Shown here: one piece after another, positions 39,601 to 53,525 of the stretch
Layout: every line of letters starts with the position of its first letter
Numbering within the stretch: position 1 is the first letter of the stretch
NCBI GenBank assembly: GCA_002007465.1
Contig: LNAC01000101.1
Location: 2,995,281-3,059,280 of the forward strand
Length of the DNA stretch: 64,000 nucleotides
Source of the DNA: Ailurus styani
Taxonomy: Eukaryota; Chordata; Mammalia; Carnivora; Ailuridae
Reading direction: 5' to 3'
Notes under the pieces: generated by a model
The model's input: only the letters and a program-made list of their open reading frames with translations
Told to the model about the DNA's origin: nothing
The model's database searches: none
Position numbers and translations under genes: made by a program

Positions 39601-42600
39601 AAACTTATTTTTTTAAAGATTTTATTTATTTATTTGACACAGAGAGAGAGAGATAGTAGGCAGAGAGGCAGGCAGAGAGAGAGGAGGAAGCAGGCTCCCT
39701 GCCGAGCAGAGAGCCCGATGTGGGCCTCGATCCCAGGACCCTGAGACCATGACCTGAGCCGAAGGCAGAGGCTTTAACCCACTGAGCCACCCAGGCGCCC
39801 TGCAACTAAACTTATAACGAACGTTAATACAAAAGAGAAGGTGGGGGAGAGAAGGGTTGCAAACTTATCTAGGAAGAGAACAAAGAGAAGAAAAAACACG
39901 TATTTTCAAATATTACAGTGAGCAGGAAAGTTGCCTATACCACCACCATCCCTATTTCCCCTGGAAACTTAATTTTCATACAGGCGTCCCGAGCCCCTTT
40001 GCATGCAGACACTGAAACGCCTACCCTTAGACTTCCACTTACACAGGTCAGTTATGTGAAGTTGTAATGGCGAGGCGAGACTGAACTGGTTGTTAGGTTT
40101 CTGTAACTTACAGTGGAATGCATCCTATCGGATGCAAATATGCACCCTAAAAATCTAAGGAAATTTGAAACTGCCAATGTAGTAATTATTCAAGTGAGAA
40201 TCAGCAGTGGATGCTAAAGCCATTGGATGAAAATTTACTGAAGTACCAGAGAGTCAAATTCTCTCCATCGTGTTAGAGGTTACTTTCTTATTACAAAGGA
40301 GAAAATATGTATTTCCAGGGGAGAAATCTGGCAGTCACTGCCTCAGCCAAATGATCAAACCCACACCACCTGAAACTACAGATCTGCAAAGGCAGTAAGT
40401 ATGCACAATCTTGTATGTAGTATTCCTACGCAAATGCTTCATTAGGAATCTGCTCATGAGGAAACAAATAGATCTAAGACATTCTCAGAGACAACAGGCA
40501 GAGGTTCTTGGAAAGATCAGTGTCAGGAAAACCAAAAAAGATGGGGAGGTGGTTTTAGATTAAAAAAGGGGGGCGGGGCCTAAGGAAACAATAACCAAGA
40601 GTGATGCTTGGACCTTGACTGGGTTCTGGAAAACAGGGATGGAGACTTGAACACAGAAGGTGTCTCTCAGGGTATTACTGCATGTCACATTCAGTTATAT
40701 TTTCTGTTTTCCTCGGTGACAATATGGTGGAGAGTGTCACTTAGGAGAGACGCACGCTGAAGTGACTAGTGGTGAAGTGTCACGTCTGTCATTCACTAGA
40801 TGGCAAAATATACCCACACATATTTACATGTGTGGACAGAGAAATACAAAAACAAATACGGCAAAAAGTTAACCGTCAAGAAATTCCGAGAATGTACAGC
40901 TGAATGACCATTAAACCATTCTTTCTACTTTTCAGTGGGCTTGGACATTTTGAAAATAAAAGCTGGCGGGTAAAATGAGAAAGTGCTTGGAACTGAGAAA
41001 CAACTGAAACCAGGTAAGGGCAAGACACAAGTAGCCACTACCATCTGTTGAAAGCCCTTCATCACAGTCTTTGCTCTAAACCCTTCACGTGAGTAACTCC
41101 GTGAATCCTCGCGACAATCAAAGGACGTAGGTCCTGTTTTCAGGGCTGCTATTTCACAACTGGGAAAACTGAGACACGGAAGTTGGGGAATGGTCCCAGA
41201 TCCCACTGCGAAGAGGCGGGACCCGAACGGAGGTGGTCTGGATCCAGAGTCAACGTGCTGAACGATGTGCCCCCCGCATCCCAAATGAAGAGGGCTTAGA
41301 GTGAGAGTACAGCGACGCAGACAGACAGACAACTGACAAACACGGGAAAAGAGGGGAGAAAAGGAGGGCGCCTGGGTGGCTCCGTGGGTTAAAGCCTCTG
41401 CTTTCGGCTCAGGTCATGATCTCAGCGTCCTGGGATTGAGGCCGGCATCGGGCTCTCTACTCAGCAGGGAGCCTGCTTCCTCCTCTCCCTGTCTCTCTGC
41501 CTGCCTCTCTGCCTACTTGTGATCTCTCTCTCTGTGTCAAATAAATAAATAAAATCTTAAAAAAAAAAAAAGAGGGGAGAAAGGAGCAAACCGAAACCAT
41601 GCAAAAGAGAAAACACAAAATAAGTAATTCCTACTATGTTTTAGTTATGATAAATGCAAACTGGTAAAGGAATGGATTAGAAATTACAGATTCTTAGAAT
41701 GAATAGCGTAACATGCTATTTATGAAAGAAACACCTGAAACAGAACGACTCAATGGCAGAACAGAAAACCTGGCTAGAGAGGTAGAACAAGTGGTTTCAT
41801 ACATTCTTGACACAAGTCGTTGGGGTCCATGGCAATCGATCAGAAAGAAAAGCAATTTCGGTTTCACTGAGCCAGACCCACCAAAGGCCTTGGACTTGGG
41901 CACAAGACCCTTACGGGCCCCTTACAGAGCAAGCAGTTGCAGAAGAGGCTTCAGACTGGGCTATGGGGACAACACACTCAGAACGAGTTCTCTGAAGCTA
42001 AGTAAATATCAGGCTGGATGGCAAAGAGAAAAAAAAACCCACTAGGACAAGTATTTGGGGGGTGGGGTGGGAAAAAAGGGTTGGAAAAAATCACACCTGA
42101 GTGGTCACAAACAGTACCTTGGAAATACCTGATGAAACGGAAAAAGTTTACCTATGGAGAGGGGAGGGCCTTTCACGCCAGGTCACAGACACAGGGCGCC
42201 ATCCGGCAAGGCAAGTCCAAGTTGCCCCAATGAACCACTGCCTGCCACCAGCTTCCTTAAACCCAGCCCATCGGAGAAGGTAACCTTGCCCTATAAGCCA
42301 GTGGACTAAAATTATTCCTTGAGGAGGAATAAGAGCAAAAGTAAGAATAAGAAGAAAAAAAAATGAAAAAAAATTCACATTTTTCATATTAAGGCTTCTA
42401 TAAATGAGTTTAGTGTGAGAAAAGAATTAGTTTTATAATCATTAAATATTTTGTATATAATCTTTTTTTAAAGATTTTATTTATTTGACAGAGAGAGAGA
42501 ACACAAGCAGGGGTAGGGGCAGAGGGAGAAGCAGCCCCCCCCCACCACTGAGCAGGGAGCCACACCACGGCTCCATCCCAGGTCCCTGGGATCGTGACTT

Positions 42601-45600
42601 GAGCCAAAGGAAGATGCTTAACCGACTGAGCCATGTAGGTGCCCCAAACATTTTGTATATAATCTCAAAACTGTTTTTAAGGTGGTTTAAAGCATTTATG
42701 GGATTGATCCATTAGACCTAAGATTTTAACTAAATGTGTAAAAGTGATAAATTTACAATCAATGTTTAAATGTCCAGGAAATCTAAATTGTTAATTCTAG
42801 GTTTTGGGGTTTTATGTAAGCACTGAGTGAATATTTAGACAACTGTTGATTATTTAAAGGATATTAAACAGCTAATAATTTCACAACAGGTCAATCAGTC
42901 CATACCAAAATCCGACCCCTCTCTCCCAACATTAAAGGATCTACCAACCTGGTACAATTAACTGGATCTGCTGAGGGTCACAAATAGCATGTGTGTTTGT
43001 GGAAAACCATTTAGAAATGGCCCTTTTCGTCCACCACTAAAACTAAGGGGTGGGGAGATAAAAACAGACAAAAATTGAGAAGGAGCTAAGAATCACTTTA
43101 CATGGTATATGTGAGATCGCCTTCCTTACTTTATTTATTAATCATTGGTAATTAGCCACCTCTGCAGAGGCCCTTAGTTTGTCTCGTAACCAGGTGGTTT
43201 ATGTACCACATAAAATATTCATGATGGTCTGGAGAAGGCAAATCCATGGAGACTGAGAGCAGATTAGTGGTTACCTGGGGCTCATGAGGAGGACAGGGAC
43301 TGACAACGGTCATGAGGAATCACTGTGGGTGATGGACATGCTCTAAAACTGTATTATATACCACTTTATATGTTATATGTAACTATACATTATTATATAT
43401 TAATATTAATTACAAATTAATATTAATAATATAACCGATAATATTATATATTATTAATATATTATATAATATCATAATCATCGTATAATAGATTATTATA
43501 ATTATTATATTAAATTATATATTTATAACCTAATATATTAAAATATGACAATTATTATGTGATATGTTGTTATATAATGATTATATTATATATTAATATT
43601 AATTATTAATAAATATAAGTTAATAATATGATAATTATATATTGTATATAATTATATATGTAACATAAAATGACACTAAGACGTTTTCTAAGATTCCATT
43701 CATTTCTGTTTTTAAAAGTGAAAAGAAAAGTGAAAGGAGGCTGATGATAAGGAAGAGTTAAGGTGTAAGGGCCCAAGCTCGCTCTTCTTTTATCACTTCT
43801 AACAGATTCATTTTGTTTTCAAACGTGTATATAATATTTTTCTTATTGCAGGCAAACTCCAATCTCGAGTCCGCAGCATTTGTACAAATATACTGGGACC
43901 CAGTTGATGGAAAACAAGCATGCCACAATGTCAGTTTACTTATCTAAGGAGTATTTATACCCACCAGGAAAAGGATAAATAACTTCTTCAGGGAACCTTT
44001 GTCAAGCAGGAGGATGCACAAAATCTCGCAAGATAACTGAAAGCCAGGGTGAAGGCAGAAGAGCCACAGGTGACCTGTGTTCCCAGAGGTGGCGGAGCCC
44101 ACTGTTTGCCCACCTAAATCCACGTCCTTACCTTTCACAGAGAGAAACTTACAAAAAGCTTAGAGGCCACGTGTACATTTCTTGCAGCCTACCAGGATCA
44201 TGTGGCGAGGTACTAGCTGGCAGGACAAATCAGGATTGGTGTGGGCAACTTTCAGGAAGTTTTAACACACTTAAAGGAAGTGTGTGAATGTCCTGTTCTT
44301 CTCCCTCCTCCTTCCTGCTAACTGGAACCCAAGAGCAATTTTGGAGTCACCATGGTCCATGAAGTGACCATGGGAATGGAAACTTATATATTGTAGAGAA
44401 GAAAGATAAAGAGAGCCTGGAACCAGGACCTCTGTTAACCTATTTAATGCCCCTTATGGGTGGATACGACACCATAACCTTCAGTTCAGCCAGCAGATCC
44501 ACCCTGAGGTCCTGTGCTAGAACGTACGGCGGGTAAGGCCCACGTGGGATTCCTACCCTCCCCCCAACTTGCCACCTGTGTGAGCTCAACCAACAGTGAA
44601 TGCCCTGCACATGACCGTGACACTATCAACAGACATTACGGCCCAGACACCTACCTCTGAATATCCTGCAGGTGAGAGAAAAATAAACTCCAATCTTTTT
44701 GAAGAAATTGTTACTCATAGCAGAATGAAATCCTAACTAACACAATCTGTAATCTTTATTTTTTTAAGTGGCAGAAAGAAAATGCTAACATTTATTAAAT
44801 CTGGTATTTTAAATTATGGGTGTTATGTTATTCTCTATACTTTCTTGTAATTTTTAAATATTTGGTAATTTGGGACTTTAATGCTGGGGCCAAAAACACA
44901 AGATAGGAAATCCAGTCAGATGCCATTGAAATGTGTGTTCTACTTACTAGGACGGACAGCAAAAGACTAGAGAGTCTACTCAGGTGAGAAAGGTGGAAGC
45001 CATGGTAATAGAATTAACTAAAGGTGCAAAGCATCTGATGAAATGATGTGATAGAAAGTGTCCTCACAGCCAGACAGGGAGCTGGAGAAATGTAAAGAGA
45101 GAAGGAAATACAAGAGCCAAGCAAGCCAAGAAACACAAGATACTCAACATCATCCACCATTAGTAGGTAAATGAAAGTCAAAATCACAAGATACCTCTTC
45201 CTACCTACTAGGATACCTAGAATTAAAAAAAGAAAAAGAAAAAGAAAGGAAAATTCATGTTGGTGAGGATGTGATGGGAATGTAAAATCATGTAGCCAGT
45301 TTGGAAAAGTCTGGCAGTTCTGCAGATGGTTAATCACAGAATTACCATATGACCTAGCAAACCCACTCCTAGCTATTTACCCAAAAGAACTGAAAGATAT
45401 AGCCACACAAAAACTTGTACGTGAATGTAGTATTATTCACAATAGCCAAGGAGTGGAAAGCAAATATCCATTAACTGTCCAATGGATAAGTAAAACATGG
45501 TGTACCCATACGATGGAATATTACTCAGCTGTAAAAAGAAATGAAGTACTGATAGACACTACAGCGTGGATGAACCTTCAACATTTTATGCTTAGTGAAA

Positions 45601-48407
45601 TAAACCAGTCATAAAGGACCACATATTGTATGGTTTAATTCATGTGAGATGTTCAGAATAGATAAATCCATAGATAGGAAGTAGGTTAACAACTGCCGGA
45701 AAAATAGGAATATACACATCTGAGAAGCTCAACAAGCCACAAGTCATATAAACTCAGTGAGATCCACAGCAAGACTTGTTATAATCAAACTGTCAAAAGA
45801 GGGCGCCTGGGTGGCTCAATGGGTTAAAGCCTCTGCCTTCGGCTAAGGTCATGATCTGAGTCCTGGGATCAAAGTCCGCATCGGGCTCTCTGCTCAGCAG
45901 GGAGCCTGCTTCCTCCTCTCTCTGCCTGCCTCTCTGCCTACTTGTAATCTCTCTCTGTCAAATAAATAAATAAATAGTCTTTAAAAAAAAACTGTCAAAA
46001 GACAAAGAATTTTTTTAGGCAGCAGGAGAGAAGTAACTCATCACATATAAAGAATCTGCAATAAAATTAACAGCCGGTTTCTCATCAGAAACCAGGGGAC
46101 CGTATGGCAGTGGTATGACATATTTAAATTGCTGAAAGAAAAAACTGTCAACCAAGACTTGTGTATTTGATGAAAATATGCTTAAAAATTGAGGGAGAAA
46201 TTCAGAGCGTCTGGGTGGCTCAGTTGGTTAAGCATCTGCCTCTTCAGCTCAGGTTGTGATCACGGGCTCCTGGGATCAAGCCCCATGTTGGGCTCCCTGC
46301 TCAGCGAGGAGCCTGCTTCTCCCTCTCCCTTTGTCCCTCTCTCCCACCCCCAAAAAACCCTGGCTCAGGCTCACTCTCTCTAATAAATAAATAAAATCTT
46401 TTTTTATTTTATTATTTTTTTAAAGATTTTTTATTTATTTATTTGACACAGAGAGAGAGATCACAAGTAGGCAGAGAGGCAGGCAGAGAGACAGGGAGAG
46501 GAGGAAGAGAGGAGGAAGCAGACTCCCCGCTGAGCAGAGAGCCCGACGCGGGCCTCAATCCCAGGATGACCTGAGCCGAAAGCAGAGGCTTTAACCCACT
46601 GAGCCACCCAGGCGCCCTAAAATCTTTTTTTAAAAATGAGGGAGAAATTGAAATATACCCAGATAAACAAAAGCCGAGAAATTTTGTTACCACTGGACCT
46701 TCCCTAAAAGAAATGTTAAAGGGAGTCCTTCAGGTTGAAATGAAAAGATACCAAAGAGTAACTCAAAGTTGTGTGAACAAATAAAGACCTCCAGTGAAGG
46801 TAAGTATATGGGCAAGGAGAAAGGCCAGCATTATTGTACCTTTGGTTTGTAACTCCATGTTTTATTGTCTCCATAATTCAAAAGACAAATGCATAAAAAG
46901 AATTATGAATCTTCGTTACCAGGCACACAGGAATAAAGATGTAATCGGTGATGACAACGACAAAAGGGGTGGGGGAGAGAGCTGTATAGGAGCAGCATTT
47001 TCAGATGCTACTCAAGTTACATTAGTTATCAATTCAAACAGGACTGTTATGAATTTAAGATGTTAAGTATAATCCCCATGATAACTATGAAGAAAAAAAT
47101 CTACTCTACACAAAGGAAATGAGAATGGAATCAAAACAGTTCACTACAAAAAAAAAATCAACTAGGGGCACCTGGGTGGCTCAGTGGGTTAAAGCCTCTG
47201 CCTTCGGCTCAGGTCATGATCTCAGGGTCCTGGGATCGAGGCCCACATCAGGCTCCCTGCTCAGCGGGGAGCCTGCTTCCTCCTCTCTCTCTGCCTACTT
47301 GTGATCTGATCTCTCTCTCTGTATCAAATAAATAAATAAAATCTTTTAAAAAAAGAAAAGAGAAGCTCTCAAATTGATAAAACTAATTTTACACATTGCA
47401 TTTCAAAACAGAAAAAGAGCGAATAAAATCCAAAGCTAGAACAACATAACTACTGAATATTAAAGCACAGATAAATGAAATACAGAAAAAGAAAATAACA
47501 GAAGAAACAAAAAATTGATTCTTCGGGGGAAAAAAAATCAACGAAATGGACAGTATTTTTTTTTTTTATTCTTTGCCCAAGGGGTACAGGTCTGTGAATC
47601 ATCAGGCTTACACCTTTCACAGCATTCACCAAAGCACAAACCCTCCCCAATGTCCATAACCCATCCACCCTATCCCTACCCTCCCACCCCCCAGTAACCC
47701 TCAGTTTGTTTTGTGAGATTAGGAGTCTCTTATGGTTTGTGTCGAAATGGACAGTATTAAGGAGGATACGTATTGCATGGAGCACTGGGTGTGATGCATA
47801 AACAATGAATCTTGGATCACCGAAAAAATAAAAAAAAAAACACTTTAGCCAAACTGACCAACAGAAAAAGAGCAAAGACTCAAATAACTAAAATCAAATA
47901 TAATAGTGGGGACATTACTACCAACCTCACACTAATAAAAAGGATTATGAGAGTACTAGGAACAACTGTATGGGAACAAATTAGATAACTAGATGACATG
48001 ACAAAATTCCTAGAAACACAAGAATCACCTAAACTGACCCAAAAGAAACAGAAAACCTCAACAAACCTTTAATAAAAGATTGAATAGGCTATCAAAATTT
48101 CCCAACAGAGAAAGTCCAAGACCTTAGGGCTTCACTGGTGAATTAAAGCAAACATCTGAAGAACTGACACCAATCTTTCTCAAACTCTTCCAAAAAATAG
48201 AAGAGTAAGTAACACTACCAAACTCATGGCCTCATTTTATGAGGCCAGTATCACCGATATCAAGGCCATATTAAGACAACACAGGCAAAGAAAATCACAA
48301 AACAATATCACTTTATAAATACGGATGTAAAAATCCTTGAAAATATACTGGCAAACCACACCCAGCAGCATATTAAAACGATTATACACTGTGACAAAAT
48401 GGGATTT

Positions 48408-48438
<31 letters not shown>

Positions 48439-51400
48439 AAAGATTTTATTTATTTATTTGACACAGAGAGAGAGAGAGATTACAAGTAGGCAGAGAGGCA
48501 GGCAGAGAGAGAGGAGGAAGCAGGCTCCCTGCCGAGCAGTGAGCCCGATGCGGGCCTCGATCCCAGGACCCTGAGATCATGACCTGAGCCGAAGGCAGAG
48601 GCTTTAACCCACTGAGCCACCCAGGCGCCCACCAAATGGGATTTATCCCAGAAATGCAAGTGATGATTAACACCAATCAATGCAATACATCACATTATTA
48701 ATAAAACAAAGGGGGAAAAATTGTCCTCATCTCGGTTAATGCAGGAAAAAAAAATCCGCCACCCTTTTATGAACAAAAACACTCAACAAATGAGGAACAG
48801 AGGAAATTTCCTCAACCTGATGAAGGGCTTCTGTGAAAATCCCACACGTATCGTATCAATGGCTAAAGATGGAAAACTTTACCGCCGAAATCAGAAACAA
48901 GACGAAGATGATCACTTTTGCTACTTCTAGTCAACATTGCGCTGGAAGTTTTGTTAGACGGATTAATGAAGAAAAGAAAAGGCATCAAAACTGGGGAGGA
49001 AGTAAAATGATCTCTATTCACACATGGCATGATCCTGTATGTAGAAACACCCAAAGATCCTACAAGAAAGCTGCGAGGGCTAATGAATGACTCCAGCAAA
49101 GTTTCAAGGTAAAAGATCAACCAAAAGTAGACTGGAGATCACCAGGGACTGGAAGGAGGGAAAATGGGAAGTTACTGCTTAACTGGTACAAGGTTTCTCT
49201 CTGGGGTGATAGGAATGTTTTTGAAATAGGTGATGGTGATGATTACGCAACATCGTGAATGTACTGAAGAGCTCTGAAAATGATTAAGATGGCAAGTTTT
49301 CCATGATACATATTTTACCACTATTTTCAAGATTAGAAACAAAAAACAAATCTATTTCACTAAATATACAAATGTGTATTAAACTATTTAAGGGAATTTA
49401 GCTAACCTGTTAGTTGTACTGATTGTTTAAGAGAGTTTAGTCTGTTCACTTGAGTTGATAAGACATTAACCCAACTTTGTTAAAATACAGCAGGAGGAAT
49501 TGCAAAGAATAGTTAGGATTTTGTATCTGCAATTTCAATTCATTAAGTATCAACTCTTACAACCCAACAGCTGCCAACAGTTTTCTATGATGAAAAGCTG
49601 CCTTCATAGACATAAAATGAAAAAAAAAACTCATATTGACCTGTAACTTTTATATTTTCACTAATTAAAATGTTTTCTATAATTTTTAAATTTTCCAAAA
49701 GATTAAAAAAACAACACCAACAACTACAACTCTCTACGGGGAAAATAATTCCCCAAACCAGAATTACATCCTTCTGAATAACAAATAACAAAATGTAAGA
49801 AATCAAAGTCCTCGTACCTCCCCAGGTGTCGACGTGGATTTTTTTCCACCACACATACAGGAAAAGAAGAGCGCACAGGAGGAACTGGGAAGTGGTGTTT
49901 GCCCAGGCAGATCCTCTGAAGGAGAGAACGTGATCATTCCCTGTGAGTCTCTTCCAACCAAGTACAAAGAAACGGTACCCCTGGCGAGCTTTGGCTCCGT
50001 TAGAGAATCACAGCCTCTAGAAAAGCCTAGAACCTGTGGACTACCTTTTAATGATCTAAATACAGTACCCACTTAAGATAGACTTGTTTTCTATCCGGCA
50101 ACACTGAATTTTGTGGAAGAGCCAAATATGACGACTTGTCATCCGGAAAACAAAAGAACATGTAAACATTTGTCACCATTCTTCATCCTCACAGCCTGAA
50201 ATAACCCAGCAGATAAATTATTACACATAGTTAGTTACACAGAGTATCAAAACACAGCTACTGTGTTCAAAATACTGGGCTAAGGGTCATAGCTGTTTTA
50301 TTTCCCAGGATTATAATAAGCTTATTTGCTATTAGAAGATAACCTTAGAACATCCTGGACAGATATTTTACCCCACAAATAAAACAATACCCCGTCCTGG
50401 CACAGAGAGCCCGGGACTGTTTGCTCTCTACTTTTTCACTTCACTCTTCTGACCGATCCTCGAATTTCATCTGATTAATCCACTCCTATGGGCTCCTCTC
50501 CTCTTACCCAACGACCCCAAACTGTCTTCCTTTTTTTTTTTTTAAGATTTTTATTTATTTATTTTGTTCCAGAAACTCCTAAAAGAGGGTCTGTAAGGTG
50601 CGCCTGCAGGGGAAGCCCGGACCCCCTCCTTGGGTGTTTACGTGAGTTGATGTCACAAACCGGCCTGTCGACACTTGCCTCCCCCGTGGCCAAAGCCTCT
50701 TCCAGTTTCCTGGTCTAAGGAAGATGTCGCAGACCTTTTTTCATTGATTATTCTTGTACTCCGCCTCTCTACTACCCTTTAGTTAATGGCTTTTATATAT
50801 ATATTTCCTACTGCAACTAACAGGAAGAAATACATTTTCTATCACTACCCAGTACCCTCAATAACATGTGTACACACGTGCACACAAACGGGAACAAACG
50901 TCTCCTGAAAAAAGCCTCATACCTTCTCACAGTTTCTATTCTATTTCATTTTATTTTATGGCAATCTTAATATACCCCGTTTTTTAAAGTGTCGATCAGG
51001 ACCCACGAAACCAGTTTTTATTTAAGAAGAAACACGCTGCCCTAAGGTGTCTAGAAACTGGGCTCGGGGCTGTGTCTCCAGGTGCTGGAGGGACCACGCT
51101 GCCACCTGTGAGGGAGGCTGACTCTGGGCCAGCACACCCAAAGGTGCAACTGAGGTGTGTCCAAACTGCGCGGGACCCTCATGTTCTCGAGCTTCATGAA
51201 GTTGGAACTGGCTTGATTTCTTACAACCCAGAGAGAGTGGGAGAATCCCCACTGTGCTCAGCCTCACTCCTGCCTTTGCTTGGGCGCCCGTCTCCCTCTA
51301 CACAGGCTCCTGGGGCAAACTCCAGTCTGACACGCAGGGGTCGGCTCACACATCACTTCTTCCAGAACATTCTCCCTCATCTCCCCCAACTAAGCCCCTC

Positions 51401-53494
51401 ACTCCTACCTCCCAGCAGCCTGGGCTGGCTGCCCCTCCCAGAACTCCTGAGCACCAGCCCCTGCCCCGTCTGACGGAACCTCTCTGAGGGCTGCCTCCCG
51501 GGCTGCTCACCCCCCTGTATCCCAGCCCCTGGGACTGGACCCGGCCCCCGGCACACACTCAGGGTTTGGGGAACGAGAGGGTCACTACTTACACCACGCC
51601 GAGGTCCAGGGCGTAGAGCAGGAGGCCATTCATGCCCACGTTGATCACGTTCGCGGCAATCCCGGTGATCACTTGCGGCATGATGATGCCCTAAAATCCC
51701 CAAATAAGAAAACAAATAGCACTTTCGAGAGCTAATCAGTCAGGTGGCATGAAATAAGGGAACACACGTATATTGGTCTCTGCCCCCAACCTGCCCCCAG
51801 CTCCCAGCAGAGAGCTCCTGAATCCCTTGTAATTTCCCCAGTGATAAGAGCACGAGAAGGATCCCTTGTTCTGACACATGGCCTTCAACCCGGGTTCTTG
51901 ACACGGAGTTCCTAAATCTTTTGGAATGTCGTGGGTGACAAGGGTGTCCTCTGTCATAATGAGGGGACTCTGAGTAGGCTCCCGGATGGGAACTGGTCAC
52001 CAGAAACAACAAGCCATGATTAGAAGCTTGACGTTTTCAGCCCCCCTCTCATAATGATCAGTCCCACCTCCCCCAAAAGCACAGGATTCGGGAGCTCCCA
52101 GGTTGGTGAACATAAGGACAAGCTGGGAAAATGGCACCCCCTTCCCACAGACCTCGCCAGCTGGGTGGGTGTTCATCGGCATTCGTTGTCATATCCTTTG
52201 ATAATGAACCAGTAAAGTGTAAGCAAACTTGTCCTCAGTTCTGTGAGTCGCTCTAATAAATTAATGGAACCTGAACAGGGCATCGTGGAAAATTCTAATT
52301 TGCAGCCAACTGGTCACCCGGGGGACAACCTAGACTTGCCATCGGCGTGTGGAGGTGGGAGAGTTAGAAGATGGGACTGAGGGCGCCTGGGTGCCTCAGT
52401 TGGTTAAGTGACTGCCTTCAGCTTGGGTCATGATCCTAGAGTCCCGGGATCAAGTCCCACATTGGGCTCCCAGCTCCACGGAGGGTCTGCTTCTCCCTCT
52501 GACTTTCTCCCCTCTCATGCTCTCTCTCTCTCTCTCAAATAAATAAATAAAATAAAATAAAATAAAAAAGATGGGACTGAGCCTCCCATCTGCGGGCGGT
52601 CCCCGTCAGTCGGAGAGCGTCAGAATCGAGGTAAGAGGAGGCCAGCTAGCTGCTTTGGCTGGACTGCGGGGTGTGGAAACCCCCCACACACCTCCGGGAG
52701 AAGGAGAGGTGTGAGAGCAATGAGACTCGTAGGAGCAAGAGGGAGTCTTCCCAGACAGGGGGTCCACTGGACACTCAGTTACGCGGGCAGGGATTTTAAA
52801 TGACAACAGAGCTAAAGAGGACTGCCAGTGTCCTGATGCTCCCTCTGCCTGCCGCTCCCCCAGCCCGTGCTCGCAATCTCTCTGACAAGTAAAATCTTTA
52901 AAAATAAATAAATAAATAGCAAAGAGCGGCTTCCGTGGACAGAAGTCACATGAAGGCAAGCAGGCAGCTCAGGGAAGAGGAACGTGGGAAGGTGGCCCGG
53001 TGAGGCAGAGGTCACCCCTCACCTCTGCCCTGGGTCTTCTGGCCCGTGTCCCTGCTCCCTCGGGTGTACGGGGGACACCGTGTACCCCAGGCACTTCTGG
53101 GGATGTGGCTGCTGGAACTCTACGGCCTCTTCCTCTGAAACACAGGCACCAGGGCCAGGCCTGGGCCCAGATACAAAGCCAGCAGGCGGCCCACAGAAGA
53201 GGTAAGGGGTGGAGTGTGTGGCCTGCACAGTGACACGAGGGGTGGGCGAAGGAACCTGTCAGGTGGAGACGGGCGTCTCCCCTGAGCTGGACAAAATCCA
53301 TCCATGAGACGTCACGTCTCCCCAACAAGGAGCTCTGGGTAGAATTCCAGGGGGAAAAAATTGTGAATTACTTTCGTAGAAAACACCCCAAATGGGTTAT
53401 GGACATTGGGGAGGGTTTGTGCTTTGGTGAATGCTGTGAAAGATGTAAGCCTGATGATTCACAGACCTGTACCCCTTGGGCAAATAATAAAAAT

Positions 53495-53525
<31 letters not shown>

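Larger units (their letters stand above)
45700..47120 (+). mobile_element. Old L1 ORF1 remnant
   Basis: Plus-strand L1 ORF1 text: 'ACTCAGTGAGATCCACAGCA', 'AGAAGTAACTCATCACATAT', 'TGTCAACCAAGACTTGTGTA', 'GGGAGTCCTTCAGGTTGAAA'. Three SINEs are inserted. Confidence 0.75.
47385..49345 (+). mobile_element. Old L1 ORF2 to 3' end, with insertions
   Basis: Plus-strand L1 ORF2 remnant (GAGTACTAGGAACAACTGTA, AACCTGATGAAGGGCTTCTG, TCAATGGCTAAAGATGG) jumps at about 49120 to a 3' end (ATGATTAAGATGGCAAGTTT). It hosts two carnivore L1 tails (47541-47841) and a SINE (48432-48632). Confidence 0.75.
34605..49817 (-). other. Intron 7
   Basis: This 15.2 kb intron is the largest in the window. It contains an old L1 3' half (35040-36110), a carnivore L1 5' UTR and ORF1 remnant (36837-39085), an assembly-suspect SINE with an N (39485-39801), an MIR-like repeat (41080-41290), an AT-rich tract (43365-43672), several L1 remnants (45120-49345) and about twelve SINEs. 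The stretches 36112-36836, 39802-41080, 41575-42460, 42645-43205, 43673-45120 and 49350-49817 are not recognised. Confidence 0.55.

Noticed and set aside
50904..51715. Overlapping 110-130 codon open frames on both strands near exon 6
   Set aside because: They are GC-rich intronic shadows. Only the part at 51593-51690 on minus is coding (exon 6), and the long frames match nothing else.
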